A stretch of 64,000 nt of DNA, taken from Rhyacophila brunnea (lineage: Eukaryota > Arthropoda > Insecta > Trichoptera > Rhyacophilidae). How positions within the stretch are numbered: position 1 is the stretch's first letter; the number at the start of each line of letters is the position of its first letter. Under the pieces are notes generated by a model, which made no database searches, had not been told where the DNA came from, and worked only from the letters and a program-made list of their open reading frames with translations. A program made the position numbers and the translations under genes. The stretch spans positions 310,001-374,000 of the forward strand of contig JAGYXB010000275.1 of NCBI GenBank assembly GCA_022495005.1. The letters run 5' to 3'. Positions 23,272 to 35,486 of the stretch are shown piece after piece.

Positions 23272-23631
23272 GAGCATACTTCAATGAAACGGCAAATAAT
23301 CTACAACAATAAATAGGTAAATAATAGCCAATCGAAGAGCGATAGTCGAGCTGTGAGGACGTCAATTTGTTTTGTGATGGCGTCGGAGGAATATATTCTT
23401 AAATCGTGTAAAGATGACTAAAAAATGTTACGCATTTACTCGAAAAATAAAACATGTCAATGAATATATTATTATTATTATTACTACTAATATAACAATA
23501 AACATAACATTAAATGGACGCATGTTGAATTTTTATGACAAATTATGTTTTGTTCGTCACGCGTCGTTTGCACAATCTGCGCGTCGCGTAGTCACGATCT
23601 TTTTAGACCATACCTCAGCTGAAGTATAGCC
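23272..23631 (+). mobile_element. TTAA-flanked MITE, family B copy 2
   Basis: Exact TTAA flanks lie at 23268-23271 and 23632-23635. The ends are GAGCATACTTCA and TGAAGTATAGC, and most of the body matches 6254-6596. In this copy the minus-strand frame that starts MRPFNV is stopped after about 30 codons, which argues against a conserved protein. Confidence 0.88.
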
Positions 23632-24609
23632 TTAATGAATCACCGACAGTTCTAAAAGGCCGTATGTTACCTTAAAGCCAGAGGTTCCCCACCCCTGAGC
23701 TAGACTAAGAACAGAAAGTATTCCCGTTATACCTACTTATCTGAACCAATTATTTCCATCTCAATGATTGTGTCTAAAATATTTCACCAAATAAAATATA
23801 TATTTGAAATAATTATTGCGTACCTACTAAAGAAACATTAACAGCCATATAAATAGTGGAGTAATCGGCTAAAATTTCCGCAGAAATAAAATACTGCATG
23901 CTTAATAATGGAAGTGTGCAAGACTTAATGTTGCAGTAACGACCAATAAACTATGTTTACTTACTGTAAGGAAAAATTTACTAAGCAATTACGCTAAACT
24001 ATTTTAGGTCGTTTAAAACACGTTTAGGTCGGTTAATAAAATGCAGTTTTTTACAATAAGGTTATAATGGCATTAGTCCCTGGAATGGACCACAATCTTA
24101 TTTTGATTAAACAAGCCAAACACATTTTTTTTACTTCGATTTAGAACTTCTTTGCCAGATAAGAATGATTCGATTACAACACAATATTATTATAATTATA
24201 CAACATATTAATTGCGTGCGGTGATTTTAATTTTTTTGTGATGTTATTGAAAAATATATTATATGCCCATTATTTGATATAGATTATCTACGGATTTTGT
24301 AATTAATTGATACTATATCCGATCAAGTAGGTACCTAGTAGTAAGTACAGCGCGACTTACGTATTATCATGTATAGGTACCACGGTCGTTTCTGGAACTA
24401 AAACCTTCACTTACTGTCCCGGCTACTACATTCCCCGCGCGCATTATTCAGTATGTGTTCGATATCGCGTGGAGTTTTCTTTCATTAAACTGCCTAGACC
24501 TTTACGAAAGCTCACAAATAGCGTTCTTTCGAATGTATGAGTATTGTGAGAAGGAGAAACAGAAAAAAAGCTTTTAATTCCTCTTAATATTGGCAGATAT
24601 AGAGTTAAT
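23632..24609. other. AT-rich DNA with a possible hAT end
   Basis: CAGAGGTTCCCCACCCCTGAG at about 23681 resembles a hAT terminal repeat, without a visible partner. A GC-richer patch at about 24410-24500 (TTCCCCGCGCGCATTATTC, TCGATATCGCGTGG) is unassigned. Confidence 0.3.
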
Positions 24610-24617
24610 ATCTGCTA

Positions 24618-24830
24618 CAGTGTTGCCATCTTTTTCTATGCTGATTATAGTAAAATGTGTAAAAAATTTAGTATTTCTGAAAAATATATAGTAGAGGAAC
24701 ATTTTACGTCTTGAATCCTTTAAAATTATAGTATTTTCGCATATTTGGCGTAAAACTACAGTATTTTACATATTTCGCGAAATTAAAATTATAGTACTGT
24801 ACTATAATTATAGTACGGTTGGCATCACTG
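24618..24830 (+). mobile_element. hAT MITE, CAGTGTTGCCA family copy 1
   Basis: The ends are CAGTGTTGCCATC and GTTGGCATCACTG. A perfect 8-bp target duplication, ATCTGCTA, lies at 24610-24617 and 24831-24838. A second copy in opposite orientation, with its own perfect duplication, is at 50243-50456. The interior repeats short TATAGTA-type words and is non-coding. Confidence 0.93.
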
Positions 24831-24970
24831 ATCTGCTATGATAAATCAACTCGCAAAGAGCACGTAACTTAATATCATAACGTAAAAAACACGTGACGTA
24901 ACATGCACTAAGTATTGACTTTAGTATAGTGTGTATGCATGTTAAGACTTTTTATCTATATATATCGTAG

Positions 24971-25283
24971 GCATTCTGACAATATGTCCTATCTGCAAAA
25001 ATTGTTAACTATTCAGGAGAACGAAAAAACCAATTTAAAAAAATGGAGCTATTAGTTTATTTTAACAATAAGACAGATATCAAAGGAATGATGCTAGATA
25101 GGTCATGTTGCCACCAATTTTTTTTAATGTTGTGATGGGAAAATTGTTTTTCGGACTGGAAACCGGGTTTTTGGGAAACATGGGACGAATTCGAACAGAC
25201 CCGCAAGATTATTATTTGACATTGAATGTATATAAAACATGAATTTCAGTAAAAATGCCAGATAGGCCATATTGTCAGAATGA
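24971..25283. mobile_element. Inverted-repeat element, CATTCTGACAATATG family
   Basis: CATTCTGACAATATGTCCTA at the left is matched in inverted form at the right by TAGGCCATATTGTCAGAATG. A third related word, GATAGGTCATGTTGCCACC, lies inside at about 25098. The arrangement fits a MITE of about 310 bp. Target duplications are not evident. Confidence 0.6.
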
Positions 25284-26929
25284 CCACGTTATATTATTTA
25301 CTGGATGGATTCTATGGATCTTGGCGTATATACGATATACGCGTCGTGAAAAAAAAATCCCATAATTTGTGGATTAAGTTTTGAAAATATATTTGCCTAC
25401 TTTATATACAAAGAATCTACATTATTTGTGTTTTATTTTGTGTACACTTTTGTAAGCGATTATGATTATGTGTGCATTTTTTAAATAATATTAATTTGAA
25501 TATCCCACAATAAAAAGAATTAATTTTATTACAGATGTTAGCATACTGATATAGTGACCCAGTTAAGACGGCATTCGACATCCATACATTACGACTGTGC
25601 CACAAAAACCTGCGACCAGGATTTTCAAATATAAACGTTCGGCGTTAATATAATTTATTATCATTAGGAAATGTAACTTAAAAGTTAGAATCTTTCATTG
25701 CCGAATCGTTTTTTTAAGGTCACTGAAACGAAGGCCGAATAACTAGTTTTGATATGCCTCGGACACGGCCGGAATAGAAATAGAAAGATATCAACGTAGG
25801 TAGCTGATTGTGTTTGCAAAAACTTTATCGTAAAAAACCAACCGCATAATTATTTCTTTATCTGTCTCTCGTCAGTAGGTGTTAAAAAAATTCCATTATT
25901 ATTTACTTAACAAATAATACTTTATATTTTTTAAATTTTTGACGTAGACCATTCGGTTTAAGATTGTTTCTACATTTTTTTCTAATTGGTATGTTTCAAT
26001 GGCTTTCTAAAAGTCAATATTTAAATACTCTTTATTGGCAATTCATTGTTAATGAATAAAATCTAAATGGCAGCCAGTTTTTGATGGTATATTTTGAGAA
26101 ATTACTTAAGCAACTATTTATCTAAATAACGATGGTGTTTGTATACAAAAACACACCAATGGAAGTTCATTTTAATCTTACTTCGACCAAGACTTCATAT
26201 CAGATCATGCTACAAATAATTTGCAGCTGCTTTAATCATTAACCTTAGTAGTATTGTTGTAAGATTCGATTACGTACCTATTTAAATACACGCAATCACC
26301 ATAGAACTAGGATTTTCTATAATCTTTTTGATTTTAGTTTATTTTATAACATATATTTTTTTCAATGTGTTTTAAACAGAGTAAAAACTCAATTCCTTGT
26401 AAAAATATCTTCATAATACTTCCACTGCGGAAGCCGATAATCTTGATAATTTACTTTATTTTAATAGTTCATAAGTTCACAGTTACTTTAATTTACTTAA
26501 TAAAATGTTTACATTACCATTTAAAATGAATTATTCATTAATACATTAATGACAATATAGTAAATAGTAAAAATCTCAGAAAAATTCTCTTGCAATAGTT
26601 TTTTTCACGTTTCACATTAATTATCCGGAAAAACTGGTTTTTTTTATACGACTATGTCACTAACTGTATGGATGAAAAATGTTGTCACCGTAAACCAGAA
26701 AATTGTTATACAATATTTTATCATTTTAATTTATCATCTCGTAATATTTCAATGAGTTTACTGAAGGTATTTTCTAATGAAAACTTTATTCAAAACTTGT
26801 TTTTTTTAACTAATGATCAGATACACCTTCCTTAATTAATTGGATATATCCTTTAACGATTTTAGTGCAAACGTATTTAAAAATACCATCAAATGCCAAC
26901 ACTGTGAAGACGTTATCTAAAATCTAGAT
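25284..26929. other. AT-rich DNA without recognised genes
   Basis: No domain, RNA gene or repeat end is recognised. The minus-strand frame at 25417-25605 is short and featureless. Confidence 0.5.
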
Positions 26930-27140
26930 GCCAGATAGTCGGATAGTGTTTGTTTCCATCTCGTACGACAGGAAGTATCGTTCGATTTGCATAGCGAAGA
27001 GTCGTTAGAATTTGCATATTCAACCCTCGGCCACTTTAAAGATGTGGAGATAGCATATACAGAGGCGGGGTATACTGACGTTCAACCCTCCGTGAAATAT
27101 TGACGTCGGAAAAACACCTGTTGCGCGGCGCCGGAACAAA
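26930..27140. promoter_or_regulatory. Candidate regulatory block with paired octamers
   Basis: Two exact ATTTGCAT octamers, the classic POU-factor site, start 25 bp apart at 26985-26992 and 27010-27017. They lie in a block of about 200 bp that is richer in CG than the flanks and not repeated elsewhere in the window. The downstream part contains GTTGCGCGGCGCCGG. This could be an enhancer or promoter; there is no coding support. Confidence 0.28.
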
Positions 27141-27247
27141 ATCACGTCTCGGATTTGACCGTGTAGCTAGGCTATAGAAACGTAGCCAGTAGCTACAACT
27201 ACCCACAGTAACAACACATATTTATTACGTACCTATATACAAACTTT

Positions 27248-28569
27248 CAGTGGCGAAGGGTGACTTTTGGAAAGAGGTAGGCTGTGGAGATCAAAGAAAA
27301 AGAAGCACACTTGTCAAGTATACTCACGGGAAATAAGACGATAATACAATATTATTACTGATGAATAGGTACACACTATTGTCAAAGTCACACTAAATCG
27401 ATGAAATTTCAATAGCTCACTGACGATATAGAATTGAGCAATGAATATAAAATATGTATTTTTCTATACCTACACGTAATATACGCCTAAAAATATATCA
27501 TCGGAAAATATAGCAGTATCAACAGCCCAATATGACAAACAACTAAACAAAAAAATAATATACTTATATGTTAGTCTACGACTGAATTAAATAATAAATA
27601 ATATTCACGAGATAAAATTATTAATTATTTAAAAAAATATTCTATCTTTATACGACGTGATTGAACAAATAGAAATTATTTTTTTTAATTATCGCATTAT
27701 TCTTTATTATTTGAATAAAGAGCCAAAGCGACAGTCATCGATACTAAATATATAAGCTTTGCCTTTTCAGCTTAGAGATTCGTATGAATAAAACCAGACA
27801 ACCCCGATGCCTTTGAGATGTGGTTCATACAATAAGCTCGGCGAATTCATCTCGAGTGAATCGATATTTCAATATTGATCGCTAGAGGCGCTGTTTGTCA
27901 CTTATTATTTATTTATTCTACATTATTCTGACGATAGATGGCTCTCATTTATATTTTTTTAAATATTAATTATTATACTGTCATTGCCCACCGTTTTCGT
28001 AGGTGAAAACACTCTGTCACTTTGCTTCGTTGTATGGATTTTCGTCTGGATTTAGGACTTGGAGGTGAACAAATAACACACCGTAATTGTCTTGGAAACG
28101 GCAAGGTATATTTACGTTAATATATTCTAAATGGTTACATTTTTATACAAATTCTTTTCTATTTAATTTTGACGGATAGCGAGGTCAACACTGCTTACTG
28201 CGTTGCTGTCAAAAATGCTTATCCCGCTAAAACAAACGGTCGCTTGCGAGCCGTACAATTGCGGCGTTGCCATTCGTATTTTTTTAACGGCATTCAGACA
28301 ATGTTGCCGGTCAGATATTTAACATTATATTTTAATTATTCTCGCGATCAGCCCTCACTATTTGTTGATTTGATATCGATTTGGGCCTCTCCAGATTCAC
28401 AGAGACATCCCCAAATGGGGGCCATTTGGGAATGTAACAATACTAACGATATATTCAATTGGTTCCCGCATATATTTTTATTTAAGTATTTAATTTTTAA
28501 ATACTCTCTATCTATTTTTCTTAGAAGGTAGGCTTCAAATAATCGCCTACTATAGAGCCTTCGCTACTG
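27248..28569 (+). mobile_element. 1.3 kb hAT-type element, CAGTGGCGAAG family
   Basis: The ends are CAGTGGCGAAGG and CCTTCGCTACTG, with a perfect 8-bp target duplication CAAACTTT (27240-27247 and 28570-28577). It is the longest member of this family in the window; relatives lie at 7275-8249 and 14478-15197. A 120-codon plus-strand frame (28169-28531) begins MTDSEVNTAYC but lacks hAT transposase landmarks such as the C-terminal dimerisation block. The element is probably non-autonomous. Confidence 0.9.
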
Positions 28570-28577
28570 CAAACTTT

Positions 28578-30816
28578 AATTTCCTTGTTTTGTAGAGTTA
28601 CTCATATTTTATAGATCTATTATGTAATAAATAATAATATATTCTTCTTATTCAACGAATAATTCACAAGATTTAAGAATATACGATCTTTACTGAACAC
28701 TCATGCTAGTTAATTAATTTTGACATAATTACGTAGGGCGCACTTAGCTTTATTGGTAAAGCACATCAGCCGGAATTTGGAGTTATGTTATTGAAATATT
28801 AGTCAAATAATGCATGAGAGAAAAATATATTTATTAACAAGCGGAAAAACCATCGATAAAAATGATTTAATTCATCGTAATAATGGCATTGTTTAAACAA
28901 AGCAGTTTAATATAATAGCAGTGCATAATTATTATTGCACGTGACTATTTGTCGGATTAAATCTGCTAAGTGGAAAATTTCCGCAATGCTATAGAAATTA
29001 TTAATCGTCACAAAAAATGCTACGAATCGTTTTTTTACACGCTCCGATTTTGTATCGGGGCTTATTGGATTAAATGTTGTCAAATTCGATACAATTTTCA
29101 GTCATAATAGTTATGTCTCTTCGGTGTTTAAAGCCAGCAGTACCTACACCGTATTTTGTGAATATTTTTAACATGAAAATGTAGTTTAATAAGTTTTTTG
29201 TTTAAAAAATATCGATTTCTATAAAAAATATGTATAACAGGTTTTTATTTAATATTCATATCCAATAGACCTTTTGTGCTGTCATAATATCGAGGCTCCG
29301 ATCAATATAAATAAAAAGGATATCCAGTTAAATTCATTTATATTTTCTAGAAAAATCGATAAGTACTTAGTACTTACCTAAGTTAAAACTATTAATGTTG
29401 TTTATAAAAAACTTACCAAACTACATTTTAATGATAAAAATATACATAAAATACGATATTTATAAAACAGATTTTCCAAAAAAACGCATATTTTTCGAAA
29501 TTGTAAATTTATTTTTGTTACAATGAAAATTATCAATTACATTTATTAAATTTAGGTTTTCAGATTCACTTTCAGAGGCATTATGACACTTAACACGATA
29601 AAGGTTCTGAAAAAATCGACTATTGGTTGCCGAACGCTTCCCTATTTCCGAAATCACCTGGACGCTACGACAATCACACGACTCCACATTGATAATAGTT
29701 TTTTTGTTTCTAAATGTCATGTTGTGAACGTCTTAGATTAATAATTTGCAATATTCATTATATGTAAAAAAAAAAAAAAAAAAAATTGAACAAGTAAATG
29801 GCTTTAACATAAATAAAAGCGATTGTCTATTCAAGAAATTAATTCGGTTAATGGGATGCTCACAAATTACTTCTTTTATATGATAACGTAATGTTCAGTC
29901 TTATCCGAGTAGAGACATCCCGGGTTTGATTATTTAATTGGAAAAAATTAGCATTTATGGAAATAATATTCTGGCATGGTCATTAGTGTGAATGTGCCTT
30001 AATACATAAATTAATTGATATTTACATAAAACAACGATCATTACCAATTTTTGGATTGAGGCCGTTTATTAACTAAATGCAAAGTAAAAGCGAGAATTAC
30101 TCTAAAACCGCTACAAAATTTCAGCGATTTACCAAAAAAAAATGAAAGTATGTTTTTTTTATTGCGTAATTGAGATTTCTCTGTAGCCATATCGTATTCC
30201 GAACATAATTTCGTATTAATAACATTTACGACTGCACAATTAACCTAATTGCATTGAAATTATCGTTAAATCTCACTCATTACATTTCATGAATATATAC
30301 TTACGTATTGAACTATAACTTTAATGGCGTTAACACCGTCCTAACTTTTTAATTTAATTGTAATTTTAAGGCAATAATATTAATGATCCGGCTATACAAA
30401 CGTATGGCTGTAAATACAGGAAGGTACAAGTTACCTACTACTTTTAGGATTCCTTAAATTTTGAGTTTACGTGGTTATTGTGGTCAAATATATTGAGACA
30501 AATATTTTATTGGAGCGTTTTTGAAAAGTTACAATAACGCCCGTATCACACGGGACACCGAAGTGTCCCAGCCACTCGACACTGCAGTCACAGAATAGTA
30601 TACAAACTTTTAATATATAATTTGACATGAGTTATAAATAATTTCTGAGTATTTACAGTACTTATAGTAGAAATGAATTTCAAAAAAATATGTAATTTCT
30701 ATTCACTCAGATATATTTCCGTGAATCATATTTCCTCTATAGAGTCAATAGTATAGCGTTCATTAATTTTCTACTTCGTTAGGAAAACAATGACAGGTCA
30801 AAACGGTTGTTGTAGT
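28578..30816. other. AT-rich DNA with possible conserved blocks
   Basis: A degenerate tRNA-like stretch lies at about 28738-28790 (TAGCTTTATTGGTAAAGC) with no B box. Non-repetitive homeodomain-type sequence lies at 28880-29030, including TGCATAATTATTATTGCA. A poly-A run of about 20 occurs at 29767-29786. The minus-strand frame 29460-29720 is unrecognised. Confidence 0.3.
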
Positions 30817-30824
30817 GTCAGGAC

Positions 30825-31228
30825 CAGCGTTGCTAACTTAACGGTATTCCTGCCAGTTCCAACATTTTTAATAGGTATCTAGCTTGTAAATTTCGTATCT
30901 GGCGCATGACATTAAATCTAGCCTTTTCGATGAATATTATTTTAAAAAATCCATGAAAGTCAACATGCTGATCGTTTGCACCTTATATTTTATAAATATA
31001 ATAAATGCTACCTACAAAATAATGACTAAAATGTGTACCTTCACTAATTTTATGACTTATTTTTTAGTTTAAATTCTTCTTCATCATTGTCCTTATAAAA
31101 CAATGTTAATTATTACAAATTATTAAGTTGAACTTTTAATTTTGAGTAAATCCAGCATTTTTTCTGCCATCTATCCTATTTTCTTACACTATCTGACAAA
31201 ATTTTGTGGACGACTGTTGGCAACACTG
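30825..31228 (+). mobile_element. hAT-type MITE related to the CAGTGTTGCCA family
   Basis: The left end is CAGCGTTGCTAAC and the right end is GTTGGCAACACTG. The flanks carry GTCAGGAC (30817-30824) and ATCAGGAC (31229-31236), an 8-bp duplication with one mismatch. The ends resemble those at 24618-24830, but the interior differs. No reading frame of note is present. Confidence 0.75.
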
Positions 31229-31236
31229 ATCAGGAC

Positions 31237-32012
31237 AGTTCAATGCTCTGTGTCCTTTTCTCCTGCAATGACGTTAATCCTTTTTTAAATGTTTTTCTGC
31301 AAACCAAGCTAATACCACCTTGTTTACTTCTCCATGGCTTAAAAGCGCAATCACAGACGATATTTTTTCAAAACACAGAACAGGAAATAATCAGAGGGCG
31401 CTACGTCAGGCCTTGGGCATCAGCGTGCACTTTTGTCGACATGTGCACCGAGGCGTCGTCGTAAAGGAACAACACGCTTAATGTGACCGTTTCACGTCTC
31501 GATAAATTCCCCGGCAACGCGGCTATTGTATTGTATCATTCAACCCTGAAACTTTTAGGGGTGGGAAAAATCTTATGTTTCCTCCCATATTTCCTTTCAG
31601 TCACCAAGTGATAAAAAATGCCCACGCCAGATCTTAGGTCGGTAGCTTATTCAGTAAATCTCTAGTCAAGGATGCAATATTATTATATGGGTTGAAAACC
31701 ATTCGGTACCCACAAGATTTCTACAAAAAAAATGTGTATTTGTGAGACTATTATTAAACATAGTTAAAAATTATAAATCTCTTAATTCCCATGCGTTAAA
31801 TAAAATAAATAAAACTATGTTCTGTAAAAACTGACCACAAAGACACATTTTTTTATAATAATATAATATGAAGGTATTGTTTGGTTATTCAGTTTTTCTA
31901 TGTTTTACACATGAGTGTCTTTTTCTCCCAGAGTTTTTTTTTCTAAAAATAAATTTTAATATATAAGTACTCTTAACAAACACCACAATACCTACTGTAT
32001 TTTTATGTAACA
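31237..32012. other. Mixed DNA with a GC-richer block
   Basis: The part at about 31385-31545 is richer in CG (GAGGCGTCGTCG, TTCCCCGGCAACGCGG) and contains TGCACTTTTGTCGACATGTGCA-like symmetry. It could be a conserved noncoding block. The frame 31204-31464 is not recognised as a protein. Confidence 0.3.
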
Positions 32013-32020
32013 CATATTTT

Positions 32021-32201
32021 GGTACTGTTCGGTTATACGGAATACAGCGGAAAACACGTTTTGAAAATACCCGATATACTAGATTATTTACTAGTTTGGG
32101 TTAGTTTAGGTTAGGTTAGGTTAGGTTTGGTTAGGTTAACCTAACAAATAATCCAGTTTATTGGCTATTTTCCGCTGTATTCCGTATAACCGAACAGTAC
32201 C
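32021..32201. mobile_element. hAT MITE carrying TTAGG repeats, copy 1
   Basis: The terminal repeats are perfect over about 34 bp, starting GGTACTGTTCGGTTATACGG. A perfect 8-bp target duplication, CATATTTT, lies at 32013-32020 and 32202-32209. The centre (about 32099-32146) holds several TTAGG units, the insect telomere repeat, ending in a short inverted GGTTAACC. A truncated half-copy lies at 50981-51049. Confidence 0.93.
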
Positions 32202-32209
32202 CATATTTT

Positions 32210-32571
32210 TAATCGCGAAATAAAATTACTCTACACCTATACAATCAAGTAAATCAACTCTAATACATAAAATAAGGTGATAGAGCATTAAAATAAGACA
32301 AATCACGAGAAATAAACGGCTCTCGTGCTGAAAATGCGACACAACAGTCACGGAATGAAGGTTTCTGAGAAATGGAAAGGTTAGATCGAGTTTACTTTAT
32401 GTCCTGCAGTTTTTATTATGCACACATAAATATTCACCCGCTTAGTTAATTTACAAAGATGATGATCCATTGTTTAATTGGGTATGCCATTCACGATCGT
32501 GACATTTAAATTTGGATCTTCCGTATGAATAATTTCTCTTATGGACAATATTTAATTGTACAGTGAATTAA
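32210..32571. other. AT-rich DNA without recognised features
   Basis: No coding or repeat-end signals are seen. Confidence 0.45.
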
Positions 32572-32870
32572 TCAGGGAACACAGAAAAAATTTGAACTAA
32601 AATGCCTAACGGATGTGGAGAAGCAGGCAACCGATCTCGAGCGAGGAAGAATACGGGATAAACTTAAACACGTGTCAAGAATACGTCATACGTAGGATAC
32701 TTACTGACAACTGCTCTCTATTCTTATATTAAAGGTTGCAACCCACACTCTTGCATGTCTATAATGCGTAGGTCATGTTCGTAGGATACTTACACATTCA
32801 AAACCCTGCGTCAAAATTTGTATTGGAATACAGTCTATCGGAATTATATTTATTAATCTGTTCTGTGGAA
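32572..32870 (+). repeat. Old interspersed repeat, family E copy 1
   Basis: This diverged copy shares GGGATAAACTTAAACACGTG and the closing word TTAATCTGTTCTGTGGA with related copies at 50028-50530 and 59245-59962. The family is old and indel-rich. It has no coding signal, and its ends are not defined. Confidence 0.6.
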
Positions 32871-35471
32871 TTCACCTAGCAATCCCTCATGTAATTAGTT
32901 TTTAAAGTTTTAGGAAACAATAATATTTGCGATAAGTTCATCATAAAGAAGTAAAAACTAAAATAATTGCTCGTGCGAACTGTATTTTGCCGTGCTACGA
33001 ATTCACGTGTCATTAATCCGCATGGGTGCATAGATTTAAAAAAAAATAGCTAGTACTGACGATAATTGATCATACGGTGAATTAATCAATCTAGCATTTG
33101 TCCATGGAAATATTTTTTTAAGTTAATTGTAATAAAATTGTAGTATATTATATACTACAATAAATGTCAAATAAAACTGCTCGTGCAGACAATAATAAGA
33201 TTGACCTTACGACAAATTGGTCAATAATGTCACAATTCACAGCAGAAATATTTTTAAAGTTTTAAGAAATTAGTAATATTTTTACTACTAATTTAAAAAG
33301 TATAATTTAGTAGGTATAAACTATAATAAATATTATAATAGATTTATTCTTGATTGACGATATTTAGACTCTGGACTCTCGAGTGATACGACTCTCGATT
33401 CTGAATCGGCATTTTGTTATACCTGCTCCTGAATCTCTCGATATAGTGATGTATGCAGTATAATTTAATACTTTTCTTTTTATGAGCATATTAGCGCCTG
33501 TACCCGTGCATGGATTTACTGGCAGCAATTGTGTGTATTTTAAACTATCGTGACAATAACTTACTGTTTACACGTAAAAATACTGACTGTCTCTCCAATC
33601 TCATTCCTCAAGAGTAAGCAAGACGCGATGTTGTCATTTTATGGTACTATTTTATAAATCGGTTAATCTCAAAATGAGTCTCTCCGCGGTGTAGTTAGTT
33701 TTTTTGCCGGCAGGTTCACCACTATCTTTCTACTGCGCAGGCGCAGATTGAAAAATTCCCAACTGTCGCATGACAATTTAGAAGTTTCCGAACTTTTTTG
33801 GTTTATGCATGCAAACTTGCGTGACAATATGTGTTTATACGTGCATTTTCTTGCTATGGCCGCGATAATAAGTACTGTCAGCAGTAAATTTATGCACGTA
33901 TAAACGGGGTGTAATTGCGCGCAATATTACGTAAGTATATTAGTGTAAGTACCGAGAGCATTTTTATTAAATATTTATATTCTAAATACCTTTTTAAGAT
34001 GATTCGTTGATAGCAATTTGTTTAACAGCAGGAAATGAGAGACAGAAGAACGATGCGATCATAATAAACACAACAAAGTTCAGGACGTCAAATTGCTAAA
34101 AGTAACATATCCCATCTAAAAAATAAATTACTAATAACTGTAAAATTTTACACATTCAAATGCCAGTCACGCTTACATAATAGTTTGTAAATGTATGTTT
34201 TTAATATTTTAGTAAGACATACAAGGCAGAACAAAAAGTTATACTCTACCTTCAGAGAGTATTATGTTACACAAACAACACTTTGCTAGTACTGTTTTAT
34301 GCACCCTTAGCGACCGCTGCCAATAGTTTAGCCGAGTTTCAACTTTGCCTACCACAATAACACTAATAATTTCACAAATAATAATTCAGTACCTACCAAA
34401 TAATAAATGGAACACGCTATATATTGCTCTACATTGTTTATAATATAGCACAGTGCGGTGATAAACTTGTAAATTTTATGACAGTAACATTTTGACCACT
34501 GTTGAGGGAATTTTATACTGTTTGATCTAGTTTCAGATTTCAAATTTCTATGATTTCTGCATTATTGCATTATTACTTAGTTAATTGTTTAACATTAAAC
34601 AACAATCGATTAAACCATATTGTAAATTACAAAACTCTCGTGACTATTAATTACGTATTCGGTAATTTGTACGAAGGAATATTGGCCGAAACCATCTGGT
34701 CACCTCACATAAATAACAGAAAAACATTTGAGCCGAATCGATCGACACTGGCGGAAAGGTCAATTATATGAATAAAAAACAAGTCGTATTTTTTTGAGAT
34801 TTAGTCATTCGGAGTGTTTCTGGCCAGGGACAGATCTAGTGGCAGGTACTAGCGAGCAAAAGCAGGCCCCGCATAACATGAGCCCCCAAGGCTTATTTTT
34901 TTAAATAAGCAATAATACTCAAATCATTGGCAAGATGGTCTGTTTATAAAATACACATTCCCTTAGAAGACACCCACGCATAACTAATAAAATGTAGTAG
35001 GTAATGAATTTTCATTATATTTGTGACTAGAATTAGTACCTAAAGGGCGGAATATTTTCTTAAGGGCTGCATTTTTCCTACGTACATTGCATACTGCCTT
35101 ACATAAATATATTTTCTAATTAACAACGAGGTATGGTTACCCCAGGTTTTTACAAAATGTTTTAAAGGTTCCGCCAATGGAAAAAGGCTGGTAATCACAT
35201 TGAATTTGAAATTTATAAAGTAAAGAAACATTAAAAGTTTTTCGTAAAATAAAACAATATAAAAAACACCATCATATAAGTATTATAATTTTGGTCGCTA
35301 TGCTGGATGATAATAATATCTCGTCCTATGGACTACCAATAACGCATTAGAATCTTTTTTGAATTAAACATCCCCATAAATATATAATTTGGTACCTAAC
35401 ATAATATTAACATAATTTTAATTTTATTGGGGGCAATTTGACAAACATCGCCATTTTGTTGCTCTTTTCCT
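32871..35471. other. AT-rich DNA with one transposon-like fragment
   Basis: CAGGGACAGATCTAG near 34827, followed by GGCCCCGCATAAC and GAGCCCCCAAGG, looks like one end of a DNA transposon without a partner. ACTGCGCAGGCGCAG lies near 33733. The short frames at 34349-34771 and 35040-35231 are unrecognised. Confidence 0.35.
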
Positions 35472-35486
35472 AAACGTTGATGGGTG

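Noticed and set aside
28169..28531. A host gene of 120 codons
   Set aside because: It lies wholly inside a hAT-type element with an exact target duplication and shows no known domain.
29764..29787. Poly-A tail of a retrotransposon
   Set aside because: No retrotransposon sequence or target duplication flanks the run. It is treated as simple sequence.
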